Origin: Trichoplusia ni
Lineage: Eukaryota; Arthropoda; Insecta; Lepidoptera; Noctuidae
Reading direction: 5' to 3'
Length of the DNA stretch: 64,000 bases
Assembly (NCBI RefSeq): GCF_003590095.1
Contig: NC_039491.1
Span: forward strand, 2,170,001 to 2,234,000
Below are positions 46,840 through 58,365 of the stretch, in pieces; within the stretch, counting starts at the first letter, position 1, and each line of letters starts with the position of its first letter. The notes beneath the pieces are model-generated. The model ran no database searches. It saw nothing but the letters and a program-made list of their open reading frames with translations, and had not been told where the DNA came from. The translations under genes and the position numbers were made by a program.

Positions 46840-47250
46840 ACGACACCTCTATCCATAGGCAAGCGGCCGAGTGGCGGGGCAGATTCACGATTACAGCCAT
46901 TTGAGGGGACGCGCCCGAACTGTATGATGGACTGGAAATATTCCATAATATCTAAAGCGTCGTTACAATGCCTTAGCAGAATATTTTTCTTGGGCAGAAA
47001 GCCGATATTCCCCCAAGAGTTACGACATTTCAATTTGCCAAGGCGGGCGGAAAATGGAATTACGATTGAAGCGAGAACGCCCGAATGTCGACGAGGTCGT
47101 CCTGCTCTCGACCGAGCCGCCCCGAGCGGAGCCGAGGGGAGACGAGGGAACGACGCGCCCGCCGCGCCGCACCAAGCCGTGTATTGATTAGATGCGGGAC
47201 GTCCGATGCCATATAAATTAGGCCGCACAGAAAAACAGACCTAGTAAGTA
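46840..47250. promoter_or_regulatory. CpG-dense island with TATA-like box
   Basis: The segment at 47085-47170 is the most CpG-dense in the window. A TATA-like CATATAAATTAGG lies at about 47210-47222, and about 25 bases downstream ACCTA|GTAAGT would be a donor. The minus strand is stop-free for 153 codons here without an ATG start, as expected from high GC content. A plus-strand promoter with a short first exon is one reading; a conserved enhancer is another. Confidence 0.35.
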
Positions 47251-48477
47251 CATATTTACGTTTAATAGTAATCTCAACCTGAAATTTAAGAAGCTTTATT
47301 TTTAAACCTTATTTGTCCTCGTAACATATTTTAAACGGCTTTTTACTACGATTTTAATGTAGCGCTATGTTTGCGTGAGCTGCAAAGTTTCCACGTAAAT
47401 TGAATTTCAGCCGAACGCGGCAAAAATGTTTACCACTATAAAATTAATTAGTAAAATAATTATCTATGTCATCTGAATATTATAATAACGTGGGTTCCAT
47501 GAAAACGGTGGAATTAACAAACTCATTACGAAGTGTCAGTTTAAAGGACAATAATAATGGTTTCATTTTCAGCAGTAATTAATATAAAAGCGATCCTATT
47601 TGATGCAAGCCGACATTCAGGCCAAATAATGTAGACGAATAAATATACATTACATTATTAACGAATGTTGGCCTCGTTTCTCGCTCTCTTTGTTCGTTTC
47701 ACGATATTCCGTGAGAATTAATTGAAAATAAGTTTTCCTCATTGCGGTTTCAAGGTTCAAAATAATTTGTTGGGTGGAACATTTTGTTCCCGGTGATCGA
47801 CGGAGGGGTTTTATCTTATAATAGACCTTAACGTGTGAAGCGTTAAGTAGAGATTTGTTTGTATACAATGCGATGGCGCTTTTCATGATTTGTGAGTTTA
47901 CAGCAACGGTGAAGTGTCGGTGGTTAATGGTGGCAGCGCGTGGCTCTCGCCGGCCGCCATATTGAAAAAGTTTGGCGCGAAAAAAGGGCGGTAAAAATAC
48001 AAATCGATGACAGTATGCGTTTGGAATCTTTGAAATAATAGCTTTTAGAAGGACTTTTGATAACTCTTATGACTCTTATGTACGTAGGTGATAGCATATC
48101 TAATTTATCCTCAATTTTCGGAATTGTTTGGATTAAGGTAGTGCAAAAACTTTATCAATTTACACAATAACAAATAATACACAAATACATAAGGGAAAAC
48201 AGAAGAGTTGTCTCTCCCAAACATCTTTTCGGTAATTCACCTCGGAATCCCTCGTTCGGGAGATTTAGATGGAATACCACCCTCCCAAGGGTGACCCAGA
48301 GGTAAACCCGTTGTTTCTTGGAGAACCTCCACTCATGCCAACATTTTCTTTGGTTAGCAACATTATACGCAAGGGCCAAACCCATCCTTAATTAAAGCGA
48401 AGTAAGGTGTATTTTGCTTTGGAGATTTATGGCGCATAATACTGTCTGTAGTTTATTATTTATTGGCACCTTTTCAG
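47251..48477. other. Non-coding, contains promoter-like motifs at 47920-48000
   Basis: AT-rich apart from the promoter-like patch. A 76-codon minus-strand frame at 48155-48385 is GC-richer than its surroundings, but no product is recognised. Confidence 0.4.
47920..48000. promoter_or_regulatory. E2F and YY1/Pho-like sites
   Basis: TTTGGCGCGAAA at 47971-47982 is a perfect E2F consensus. GCCGCCAT at 47953-47960, within CGGCCGCCATATTG, is the core of the YY1/Pleiohomeotic site. They are 10 bases apart in a short CpG-rich patch. This fits a cell-cycle type promoter, but no exon can be assigned to it. Confidence 0.35.
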
Positions 48478-48565
48478 GTACTTAAGGTTGGATCGCCGCG
48501 TAGGGTTCGCTGAAGATTCGGTCTCGCATATTCGTCAACAATACCCCTACTATTTGCTCACTTAG
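48478..48565 (+). CDS. Candidate 3' terminal exon, unknown product
   Basis: Acceptor TATTGGCACCTTTTCAG ends at 48477. Entering with one base, the frame reads YLRLDRRVGFAEDSVSHIRQ, then QYPYYLLT and a TAG at 48563-48565. The stretch is CpG-rich compared with its flanks, and AATAAA occurs about 120 bases after the stop, near 48688. This arrangement (acceptor, 29 codons, stop, polyadenylation signal) fits a last exon. No family is recognised. The minus strand is also open across it, which lowers confidence. Confidence 0.3.
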
Positions 48566-49469
48566 GTTGGATTTTGGAGAGATCGGAACGTATGGTTTTA
48601 TTATCTTGTAATCCGTGATTTTGTTTTGGGATTTTTTTCTAGTAAAAATATTTAATCAATACTAAAAATGTTGAAACGCTGTTTATAATAAAAGTACACA
48701 CTGATATATTATGGAGTCCAAAGTGAGGTTCTTACGTTTTAAGACGTTTTAAATATATGTTTGTCTTGAAATGTATTCAATATATTGCAAAACGACAGTA
48801 AAAGAAAACCTCTACTAATCGCTCAATTATTTAAAATCCTGATAATTTACAGTAAACACAGAATCGAGTTATTTTTCAATCAAGTTGGAACGCGACACTA
48901 GCGCCAATTCGTACAACGGCACGAGTTGTAACTACGCTTGATCGACTGCTAACGCCGCTGAACTCTGATCTTCATTTGGTTCGATAGTATAACGTCAAGG
49001 TCAAAAGGATAATGAATTAAAGTGACTCTAACTCACATAAAACTAGAACCATACCGTTTTTCTGGGAGTAAATAAGCTTTAGTTTAATGAAAAGTGATTT
49101 CTTCATGACGTCTTACAGTAGTAGGGGTTTTCGATTGAGCATTGTAGGTTTACACCGTACGTACTAGTTCGTGTATTAAGTTAACGAAACTGACTACAAC
49201 TGTACCGGCGGATAAGTTTAGCATAAATTGATAGCTTTAGTCTATTATTCAACGTTTCTTAACACTAATACCTATATAATGTATATATAAATTCTTGTAA
49301 CTTAGTCCGTTGACTTTAGATCGGCCTTCTTACTATTTTTAAGGCTAATCTTCAGTTTGGCATATGGGTGATATCATATTCTTGAAAAATTCTCAGTTGT
49401 AGATACCAATGCCAGTTCCTCATGACGTTTTCCTGCGCCGTTTTCAGCTAGAGATAATTACATAGTACG
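48566..49469. other. Non-coding
   Basis: AT-rich, nothing recognised apart from the AATAAA near 48688. Confidence 0.45.
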
Positions 49470-49562
49470 TACATGAAATCCAAAAGGTATTGGTGCCGGG
49501 ATTTGAACCTACGACCTCTGACTTGGCCGTCCCACAGTCATGCCACTACGCTATCACTTCAA
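49470..49562 (-). mobile_element. tRNA-derived SINE, family B
   Basis: On the minus strand GATAGCGTAGTGGCATGACT (A-box region) is followed by GAGGTCGTAGGTTCAAATCC and CGGCACCAAT, with a perfect B box GGTTCAAATCC at 49509-49499. The next bases ACCTTTTGGATTT match the tail of the plus-strand copy at 58255-58365. The acceptor stem does not pair, so it is not a tRNA gene. Confidence 0.7.
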
Positions 49563-52500
49563 TGATGAAGTTACTGATGCAAGATTGTAAGAAGTCAGAT
49601 AGGCATTCTCTCTGAAGTATCCATCTGAACTGGAAGCGGATCCAAACATAGTTGAAAACATAGAATCTGCTTAAGACCTCTTTCAGATTTCTTTCATATT
49701 TGCTACATGCCTTGACTTAATCAGTCCCATTTTTCCCCAATCCAAAAACTATGAGCTTTCATCACATTATTAGGATCCAAACATACATACGAGAATGGGG
49801 AGGTGATACAAATCATAATTAGGGCGGCCAGTGTTGCCACCCTCAACAATTCGCTACGAGCGATCTCACAAAGATAATCCGTTCTCGAGGTTCTCAATAT
49901 ACACTTATTATTAACGATTTATTGTTTATTTAGGTTTAAAATACCTGAACTGTTTCTTATTCGAATAATTCATTTAAGTATTTGAGTAAGTTTTTCTGTA
50001 AACATGACCTATTTGGTATTTATACTGGCTTTGACAAAATATCTTTCACTTTCAAGAGCTTGCTTTATAAAGAATAAAGTACATACACACAAATAGAAAC
50101 ATTAATAATCGTAATAACATTCAAATAAAACCAAAATAATTAGGTCATAGCGCTGTCCTGCAAAATTCCCGGGATTCCGGGATTTTCATAATCATTGCAA
50201 CAACACAATGTTTCATATGTTTTTGTGTATTACATATTATTACGTAACATTAAATCATATTTGTGAAATAGACGTGTACCTATTAATTATGATTAAACTT
50301 TCCTTTTTTTTAACGGTTTTGATTTAAAACAATGAAAAGAAGAAGAAATGCGGTTTTAGTGTTAACTTCTATATAACTAAAAAGTCTAAAAAGCAAGACT
50401 TTTTTAATAATGAAACACAAGAAAAAATAGTCCTACATGCAGCACAACTTAAAAAGATTTCTTAATTTTATTTTTCACGAAAAAAAGCATTCTCGTCCCA
50501 CTTCTTTAAAGACTATGTCTCACTAACAATGTAGCATAATTATCGATACACAATAAAAAAAAACCTGGTCTAAAAATCTTCAATTCATTCGTTTAAAATA
50601 AATATCTACGAATCCAAAGCGCTCCACCACTCCGCTGAATAAGAACAAAAAAAACAATAAACAATTGCCCTACATTCAGAGTATTTTCATAAAGTTAATT
50701 TACTGGCGCAGTGCTGCCATCTGTGTATTAGCTGTAGAGCTACATGTAATGGGCGGCCGGCGCAACAGTGTCGATGAGATGAACCTGTGTTTACTCTGTG
50801 GTGGTATTCAACGGTGTTAGGGTACGTGCACACCGTATCAGGCGATTTGACGCGACTTGCATTTGTGTTTTGTACGTCGCGCCTTTTCCGAGTCTTTGTG
50901 TTCAAAGAAGCTGAGAAGGAAGATTCCTTTCTGAATGCCTTTCAACAGTAGAAAATTGGACAACTCGTAGCAAATTCAATTATACCATTCCTTATAATAG
51001 TAAGTATCTACTATTAAGCTTTTTAAACATTCAATTGAAATTGATCGTGTGTTAACATGTGTTATATAACAGAGTAGTCCTCTTTATTGAGGCAAATCAC
51101 TATTGGATATCGGTACGTTTAACTATCTAACTTCAAAGTAAGTTCTCTTGCAAGTAAAGTACCGCGCGACTTAAACTGCGGATAGATGTGTGATGACCCT
51201 ATGTTTATGCACCTACTTTAATTAACAATACCTGATATAAATTAGAAACCACGATAGTTACACAATAAAACTTGGTTACTTTTAATTACTTAGGATTAAC
51301 TTAGGTAATCACAAGTTGCAAACAAGTTAGATAATCAAATCCATAACTCAAAGTTAATATAATGACGATAATTGTCTTTCAAACAGTCTTCGATACTTTG
51401 ATTACGCAGATATTTTTATATCAAATCCAAATGAAACAAATGAAGAGTTTCAAACAAAGCATCATATGAGTGTACTTTGTAAAATTGTATCAAACAGTAT
51501 TATCGCAATATTGCGTCGAAAAACTCACGGATGTCGGTCGTTATAAAAATGTAGGATCTAGGGAAAAGATCATCCATGCCGTGGGGTTGGGGGGGGGGGG
51601 GGTAGGGAGGCGACCCCTTCTGATTTATGGTTACATGTCGCGAGGCGCAACCGCGCGCGTACGCCAAACACGGACTTTGTCATTAACTGATTTTATTCTA
51701 TTCGCTTCTTGTTACTGTTTGCTCTTAAGACAAGAATACGATTAATTGTATCTCTTAGTTCACTACACACACGATTGAACAATAAAGCTGGCAAGAGTTT
51801 TTAAATTAAAACTATGTACCATTATTTTTATCATTGTATGTAATATCTGTTTTTATAATTTAAATTTGCAAAATATAAGAAATATGGAAGATCTGTGTCA
51901 CACTCATCAAAGTTTTGAAAGTTTGATGATTTTGTGAACAGACATGTACTGCCATCTATTGATGAGTAGCAACAACTCGAAAACAATATAAGGCGTTTTG
52001 ACATATAAATGGTTATTTATGTGGAACTATTTAATGTAGATAACTTGTTTCGTGTGTAAGTAATAAAAATATAATATTTGTGGTTTCAGCGTAGTAGTTA
52101 TACTTTAAATAAAACTTGATTAACGCCACCTAGTGTGTATATGTTTAACTAATACGCAATGCGCGGCATCAAGGTTGCTTCATTTTGACGCTAGATGGCA
52201 CTTTATAACTGCGCTTAGGTCAGCTTTCGAAAGCTTTTCCTAAACTCGAATTAACTAACTTATCTACGTCCGGCAAATGAAAAAAAATTACTTGTATTTT
52301 CTTATTCTGTTCTAGCTTTTACACATTACAACATTCATGCATTAAAAACATTTACACCAAGTAAGTGGTAGGTGAATACCTTTATACCTTATTTACGGGA
52401 AATCCTATAGAATTGTTGCAACATTCACACTGTCTACAGTTGGTTTGCGATCTTCGAGGCCACACACATTTCATCAGACTCAGACTGAATTCCTACAACC

Positions 52501-52816
52501 TTCCCTTCTCCCCGCTTACATGCATAGCTCGTTTTTCTCGGCTTCTATTTACTACCTAAATACTTATGCGCCTTGTTCTTGCAGCGCTTCTTGTTAGCTA
52601 GATAATCTGGACTATGTTTTTAGTGTTAATTTAATAAACACATCCCTGTAGAGTGTAGGTAGTAAACACTATCCTACTGTCAGCTGGGTTTAGACCACTT
52701 CCCATGTATGAAAGATCTGGGTGTTAATAAGACCAACACCAAGAACACCCCGCATAGTGCATGAACAATGTGAATGAAAGGAGTTGAAGTATCTAATGTT
52801 TGAGATACATGCCAAA
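49563..52816. other. Non-coding with a G-run and CTCF-like motifs
   Basis: AT-rich. Contains a 14-G run at 51589-51602 and CTCF-like sites near 51950, 52123 and 52190. Open frames of 70-90 codons at 50687-50905 and 51470-51745 have no recognisable product. Confidence 0.4.
51583..51608 (+). other. Long G-run, quadruplex-capable
   Basis: GGGG, TT, then 14 consecutive G (51589-51602), TA and GGG. This is the longest homopolymer of G in the window. Its length is likely unstable and prone to sequencing error. Confidence 0.6.
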
Positions 52817-52819
52817 AGT

Positions 52820-52843
52820 TTATAATAGAATTTTCTATTATAA
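52820..52843. repeat. Perfect 11-bp AT palindrome
   Basis: TTATAATAGAA at 52820-52830 and its inverse complement TTCTATTATAA at 52833-52843, two bases apart. In AT-rich DNA this may be chance. Confidence 0.4.
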
Positions 52844-52874
52844 TAATTCTCAGCAATTAATTATCTAAAAAAAA

Positions 52875-53035
52875 AACAATTATTTTAGATCCCGCCCCAA
52901 AAGGGTGACCTACTTCTGTGGCGCCGGTAACTGTCCGTCCGTCTGTCACCAGGTCAATCTCGTAGACCGTGATAGCCAGACTGTTGAAAATATTACAGGT
53001 AAACATTTTCTGTTACTGCTGTAACAACAAAGCAT
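52875..53035 (+). repeat. Interspersed repeat, unclassified
   Basis: CCCGCCCCAAAAGGGTGACC, then GTGGCGCCGGTAACTG, GTCTGTCACCAGG and CGTGATAGCCAGACTGTTGA. It ends near TTACTGCTGTAACAACAAAG. From memory this matches a very common lepidopteran interspersed repeat whose class I cannot state. It has no coding frame. Confidence 0.5.
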
Positions 53036-54593
53036 GAAAGTAGAGATTATGTAAGCAACGATTATAATAAATAGGTGACCAAATGTTTGTGGAAAATTTC
53101 ATTACCCTTTAATATAATGTACGGAATCTACAGTAACGCAAGTCCAACTCCTTCTTAACCATTTTTTAACTCTGTCGGAAGTCTACTTAGTTCAAACAAA
53201 TTTATTTGAAACCACAAGTAGGTACATGAAATAAAAAACATGATACTAAGAATACTCTAACAGAGGCACACAGCTTTCACTTACAATTTGACAAAACGAT
53301 CATAATGTTTTTTGGGCCATCAAGGCCGGCTGATAGAGAATTAGTTCCGCTAGTCCATACAATAGAAACTGAAGCGTACTAGATACTATCTAGGCTGTAT
53401 TGATAACATCAACAAATTTTAAAATGTATTATGTGTATAGATTATATTTTTAGTTTGTTAAATATGGAATCTGGGATCTGGACAGGACACAGACAGGCGT
53501 TAAGAGTCACTGACTGATTCTTTAAATCGTGGAAAAGAGACGTCGATCTGTACCGTCTAGACTCTAGTGCTTCCTTTTTCTTTCATTTGTTGTGAGATAT
53601 GAACACAGTATTTAGACATTTAATAAATTAATCAAATCGATGAATTAAAAAGACTATTGTAATTATTTTAAAGACATCCATCATTGTATTTTTGCGTCGA
53701 ATCCAGGTTCTCAGTTTATGCCTTTGCAGTAACCTCTGACAGCAATCGATTTGTCTTTATCTAGTTTTTGGGCTGATTTGATTTAATTGAGAACTATGAA
53801 CGCGAAAGAAAATATGTAAACATCAATACCGTTAGACCAAAACTTAGACGAAGTTTATTGCGTACAACTTTTTTACTAGAGATACACACTACACAGTTAG
53901 TTTTCTTGAAAAGAAAGAAATGAACAAAAGAACTTAAATCGAATCATCTGCGATCTGTGTTCTTACTCACAAGTATTTCATTCGGTTTTTTCCACGTCCG
54001 CTTGAGCGTGTGTTTATGAAAAATTGCAGTAATTTAACCGCAGTCATAGTATCTTACCTACATCTTAACCACACGCAACGGTAATTCATTTTCAGACTAA
54101 TCATTCACCTATTAAAAAGATCAGAGTTGTAACAATCTACCTATACTAGAATAAAGTTACTGTAGGTTTTAAAATAACAAATTGAAACAAGAAGTTGCCG
54201 CCAGTCAAGGGATATGTTTGAATACAGATAATTATGAGATACAGTTTTCAGCCGAACTCTTCCAGACTGAGTCGATACTAACTTGGCTTGCAAAGAAATT
54301 CCGATTTCCAAAGGCCAAAGGTTATAGAACGTTAGGAATATTTTATAACATAAATTGTACCCTATCATCGATGAATAAGACTGTAAAAAACATATTACGA
54401 TCTTTTCTCCGATCTACCAAACACAAACAAAAAATATGAAGAGTTCAATAGCAAAAACATTACAAGATATTTTATTCATTCGATTTACAAAACTTGGTCC
54501 AATGCATAAATAAGTACGTAGTGTCAAGATTAGTAGGCCAGTCAAACACAACGGATGGAGGAAATGTACGAGACATTACTTAGATCTACTTAC
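53036..54593. other. Non-coding; orphan open frame at 54182-54439
   Basis: AT-rich. A plus-strand frame of about 85 codons ends at 54439 and contains GICLNTDNYEIQFSAELF and LTWLAKKFRFPKAKGYRTLG. It is longer than usual for this composition, but has no recognisable domain and no splice context. It may be chance or an old element. Confidence 0.35.
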
Positions 54594-54720
54594 CAACTTT
54601 CTGCATGATGCGCGTGCGCACCTCCAACGGGTACTTTAACGGCGGATGCGTGAGTCGGTTGCGCGCGCCACAGCGGTGCGCACGCGATATCGATTTTCGA
54701 AATTTGAGTGCATTCTATGA
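54594..54720 (-). promoter_or_regulatory. CpG-rich candidate first exon/promoter with donor site
   Basis: Read on the minus strand, CpG-dense sequence with two GTGCGCAC-type palindromes (NRF1-like GCGCGTGCGCAC) leads to CGCATCATGCAGAAAGTTG|GTAAGT, a perfect donor after base 54594. The ATG at 54606 gives MQKV. The same frame is open upstream for about 40 codons (RLTHPPLKYPLEVRTRIMQK), back to a TAG that would also make a poor acceptor. A first exon with untranslated leader is most likely. An internal exon is possible. The one-base phase at the donor fits the acceptors at 19238 but not the phase-0 entry of the exon at 22386. Confidence 0.35.
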
Positions 54721-56734
54721 TATTCTTCTCATCGATATTATTTAAATTGGAGTGACGTGATTTTTTATGTAAGTTTTTGTGTCTTTTATATTATTTTTAT
54801 TACACGCACTTAAATAGGTTGCCTATTAAAATAGTTGTTCTGATCTAAACCATTTTTTTTAAGATATTAAGATATTTGGGAAAGCTTTTTAAATAATTTA
54901 AGAATATTATTTTTTCTATATTAATGTTTTATGTGTAGTAATTGCAAGTTAATAATAAATGTAGGTATAATTTTAAATTATTCCAAACAATTGCATTGAA
55001 TATTCATTACTATAAGTCAGTGGGTCACATAACTCATATGATATTCAATAGGTTTCTTTGGTTATAAATGCAAAATAGTAAGTATGTATGACTACTTCAA
55101 TAGCTCATTTACCTCAAAAATTTTAATTATTGTGTGATGGAAATGATGAATTTTCATTCATACATTGATAGACTTGTAGCTATTTATAATTCCTCATTTT
55201 TTATTTCCTAATCATTCATTTTCGCAATTCATTAGCACCGGCAATGGGTTTGTTTTGTAGTCAACGGTACTTGAATTTTCACTTTTAGCACATATATTTC
55301 AATCATATATTATGTACATGTTGTAAGTAAAAATAAAAGTAAAATTTCACTTACTTGGACAGTTATTGGTTTGATGCGAGAACTTGTAAATATAAACAAT
55401 CCTATTTTAATAAATTATTAATTATATTATTTATTTGATTTTTAATTTTGAAACCTCAATTAAAGATTTGATTGGATTTTATAGAGAAAAATTGCATATG
55501 TTTTTCCGACATTTTTATTATATGCTCACTTTCGTGTTTGCATGTTTGTCGTTCCGGTTGGATATTTGCAACTCAATTTTGGGGGTCTTCCCGATTAGCT
55601 AGCAGGCTCTAATTTTCAGGGTAGCTTCAATCCCGATGACAATGAAATTTACAACTATAAAAATAGCTGGATAATTAAAAACGTCGGATTTTGGATTTTT
55701 AAAATTTTCGTTTATATTTCCAGTTTTAGCTTCTTGCAATAGTTAACAGTTCTATTGATTAATTATGTTACCTCTTTATTGTAATCGATTTTTAATAGGC
55801 ATTAGGAACTATAATGGACTTATCTGACGGCGATGACTTGCATCTTGAAAGGTCAAGAATGTTCCAAAGTTTGTTGATAGTAACGCTTGGCACCGATATA
55901 ACATTTGAAGCAATCGAAACGTTAAATCATTTAAAGGCTCTACCACGATGTCTATAAAACGTGATGGCTTGAACGTTTTGAACACCCGCAATAATATTAC
56001 TTTATTTATACATCTTATACATGAAAATATGTAAAATGGCGGACTGAATGCCTGAGGCATTCTCTACCAGACAACCATCGTGCATCGGGTAATGCAGAGA
56101 TAAGAGATAAGTAGGTCCATATTCCTTTAAGATGCGGCGATCCCCTGATCATATTTTAAATGTCATATCCTTGGAATTATAAATGGTCTATTAAGCCTTT
56201 AGAAGACTTAAAATCTCTGAGACCAGTTTTCAAATCAACCATATGAAAATAAGAAAAAGATAATCATAATTTTGCTCGGCATACGACATTGTCATGGTCT
56301 GGTATATTATTACCTATATTTTCTCAAGGACGCTGTCCAAGTTTACTATAGCAAAGAGATTGTAACCCATAGTAAGACCAAGTGCTTAAGATATGTAGTA
56401 ATTCCTTCTTACGATTCCTACCTATGTATTGCATAGTTTTTTTGCAAGTCAACAAACCAATAGAAAAATAGGATAGAGCGTATTTTGTATTGACTGACAT
56501 TTGAAAAAAACATGACTGTACGTATATATTATGCCAGAATGTTAGATGACAAGAAGGTTTTATTCAGTTTAATTAATACGTCGATGCTCTCAATGCAAAA
56601 GAAGGTACTGTGTATTTATTTCTTCACTGAAGGAAACATTCATTAACATTTTCCGTTTTTTTACGCTTATCGGCTAAAATACAGTTTTGTGTGTATAATG
56701 AATTCTTATGGATTGCCGTGCAAAGACATCTTAG
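54721..56734. other. Non-coding with one interspersed repeat
   Basis: AT-rich. The repeat at 55530-55690 is listed separately. An AAAATGGCGG (YY1-like) site lies at 56033-56042. Confidence 0.4.
55530..55690 (+). repeat. Interspersed repeat, possibly Helitron-like
   Basis: TTTGCATGTTTGTCGTTCCG, then CAACTCAATTTTGGG and AATCCCGATGACAATGAAAT, resemble a common lepidopteran repeat whose members often end in Helitron-like hairpins. No end or duplication could be defined here. Confidence 0.4.
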
Positions 56735-56960
56735 TCTTTGCTCGCCAATGCGGGAGACATTGCATGGTGGTCAAGTTTAGTCAATAACTCTGAGACTACC
56801 CGCTTTTTCCCCAGGGAATCAATGACATCCCCCAAATCTAACAGGATTTCGGGTATTATATAAGCTAAACACATTGTAATCCCGGAATATCCTCTAATAC
56901 TTCCTCTGCATGGAGAGAGGGGAATGTAAGAGTATTCTGGACTCCACTGGAGTTTCCCCT
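56735..56960 (+). mobile_element. Decayed retroposon copy, same tail family as 1133-1329
   Basis: GGTCAAGTTTAGTCAATAAC, then TCTGAGACTACCC and CCCCAGGGAA, align with the core GGTTTAGTCAGTAAAAG, TCTGACACTACCC and CCCCGAGGGAG of the 1133-1329 copy. Identity is roughly three quarters by eye. No A-tail or duplication is visible, so this is an old insertion. The 93-codon minus-strand open frame across it is incidental. Confidence 0.5.
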
Positions 56961-57342
56961 TTTCTAATAATAGAGAGAGATCATAGAAACCCCACTGCTC
57001 TAGGAACACCAACCTAATTTAACGTTTCAAAGCACTTATAACTACACAATAACAAGGAAGTATTGGATACGCATCAATAGGGTACACTTTAGAAAGTTTA
57101 CTTCGATCATTGATAATTTCGTTCCTTCCTTTGATTTCTTCGCGCGGTTACTGGTGCGTCAGTGGCCATTTTGAATTAAACAAGCTGATCCAACAATTGA
57201 AAGGAAAGTCATTTCTCGTGATCGATGTTATCAAATTTATATGTATTGGAACTCTAGTTTTGGTGGAGAGCAATAGTATAGTTTTTTAGTAGCTAAGACA
57301 CTGGACATTTAAAATATTTTTGAAATATTTAAGTTTCTCAAA
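56961..57342. other. Non-coding
   Basis: Nothing recognised. Confidence 0.5.
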
Positions 57343-57571
57343 CCGCCATCTAGTCTCAAACTAAGCAAGGCTTGCTTTATGGGTACTAGATAACTGATAA
57401 TTAAAACATATAAGTATATTTGTAAATGCATGCATCATGTAGATAAATTACACCCAGACACAGAACAAATGATCGTGATCATCACACAAACATTTATTCT
57501 GGGTGTGAATCGAACCCACGACCTCCGGTATAGCAGTCAGGGCCACTGACCACTAGACCAACAGGTCAGTC
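57343..57571 (-). mobile_element. tRNA-derived SINE, family A
   Basis: On the minus strand the head TGACCTGTTGGTCTAGTGGT, then CTGACTGCTATACCGGAGGT, leads to a perfect B box GGGTTCGATTC (57517-57507). The body continues with ACACCCAGAATAAATGTTTG, a loop-like ATGATCACGATCAT, and GTGTCTGGGTG. It ends in ACTAGATGGCGG at 57354-57343. A decayed copy with the same ends is at 63246-63465. The ACTAGATGGCGG end carries the CTCF-like motif discussed in the findings. Confidence 0.8.
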
Positions 57572-58254
57572 AATAAATTGTTTTTATCTTTATATTTTTT
57601 TTAACCATTTTAGTAGTTTCACGTTTTAAAATACTTTCATGCAAGGGGGTTGTTTATTTTCGCAGTTATATTTTTAATTAAGCTACAATTTAATAAGCCC
57701 TCATAAATAACAAGAGTTGCAAGCTGCTGTGAATCTGGAACAATATTATTTAGAAATCATTTAGAAGTTTCAAAGCTTTTCATTTTAATGACTAGGCTAT
57801 GTTTGGTAACCCTAAATAGTAATAGTTGTAATTATGAGTTGTAAAACGAACTGCACAGCAAATCAATAAAATTATGGCGAAACATTCACAATGATTCAAT
57901 AAAACTTCAGATAAAATCTTGGTCAGACTGGAAATTAATTGTAATAATCACTGGTATTATGTAAACGCTTACCTTGACAAAATGTTTTAATATCAAAGTA
58001 AGAAGCGTAATTTAGGTCTTTGCTTACTTCTAAACTAGTTCTGTAGTGGTCACTGGTCGGTAGTTTGTACTACAGCCTGGGAACCCTGGTACATCTTTCA
58101 AGATTTTTCTCTTATTGTTAGATATCTTTCTCATTTCCCCCCCCAACAAAACTAGTTTCTTCAGTTACAAGTTCAGCCATGATTGCCTTCATATAAGTAA
58201 TTAGTATCTCTTATTAATAAGACAGAGGTCGCAACACTTCAGGACATAATTATA
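57572..58254. other. Non-coding
   Basis: AT-rich, nothing recognised. Confidence 0.5.
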
Positions 58255-58365
58255 GTTTGCTCAAGTCGGTAGCGTGGTGTTATGAACGTTGGACTGACAA
58301 GTCAAAGGTTGTAAGTTCAAATCCCGGCACGCACTAATGACTTTTCGAATTTATCAACCAATTTC
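58255..58365 (+). mobile_element. tRNA-derived SINE, family B
   Basis: GGTAGCGTGGTGTTATGAAC is followed by GACAAGTCAAAGGTTGTAAG and a perfect B-box core GTTCAAATCC (58315-58324) in GTTCAAATCCCGGCACGCAC. TGACTTTTCGAATTTAT then begins the tail. It matches the minus-strand copy at 49470-49562. Confidence 0.7.

Noticed and set aside
46767..47228. 153-codon minus-strand open frame as a gene
   Set aside because: It has no ATG at its start, overlaps the most CpG-dense DNA, and lacks recognisable domains. It is explained by composition.
49490..49562. Functional tRNA gene on the minus strand
   Set aside because: The B box is perfect but no cloverleaf forms, and a similar SINE copy exists at 58255.
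51350..51410. Minus-strand reading with YLRNQS and EDCL, reminiscent of the neuroligin segment before the HG exon
   Set aside because: There is an extra residue between the two parts, the sequence after EDCL does not continue as expected, and no acceptor AG lies between the upstream stop and the segment. I treat it as a coincidence found because I searched for it.
57490..57571. Functional tRNA gene on the minus strand
   Set aside because: Although A and B boxes are present, the acceptor stem does not pair and the sequence continues into a SINE tail.
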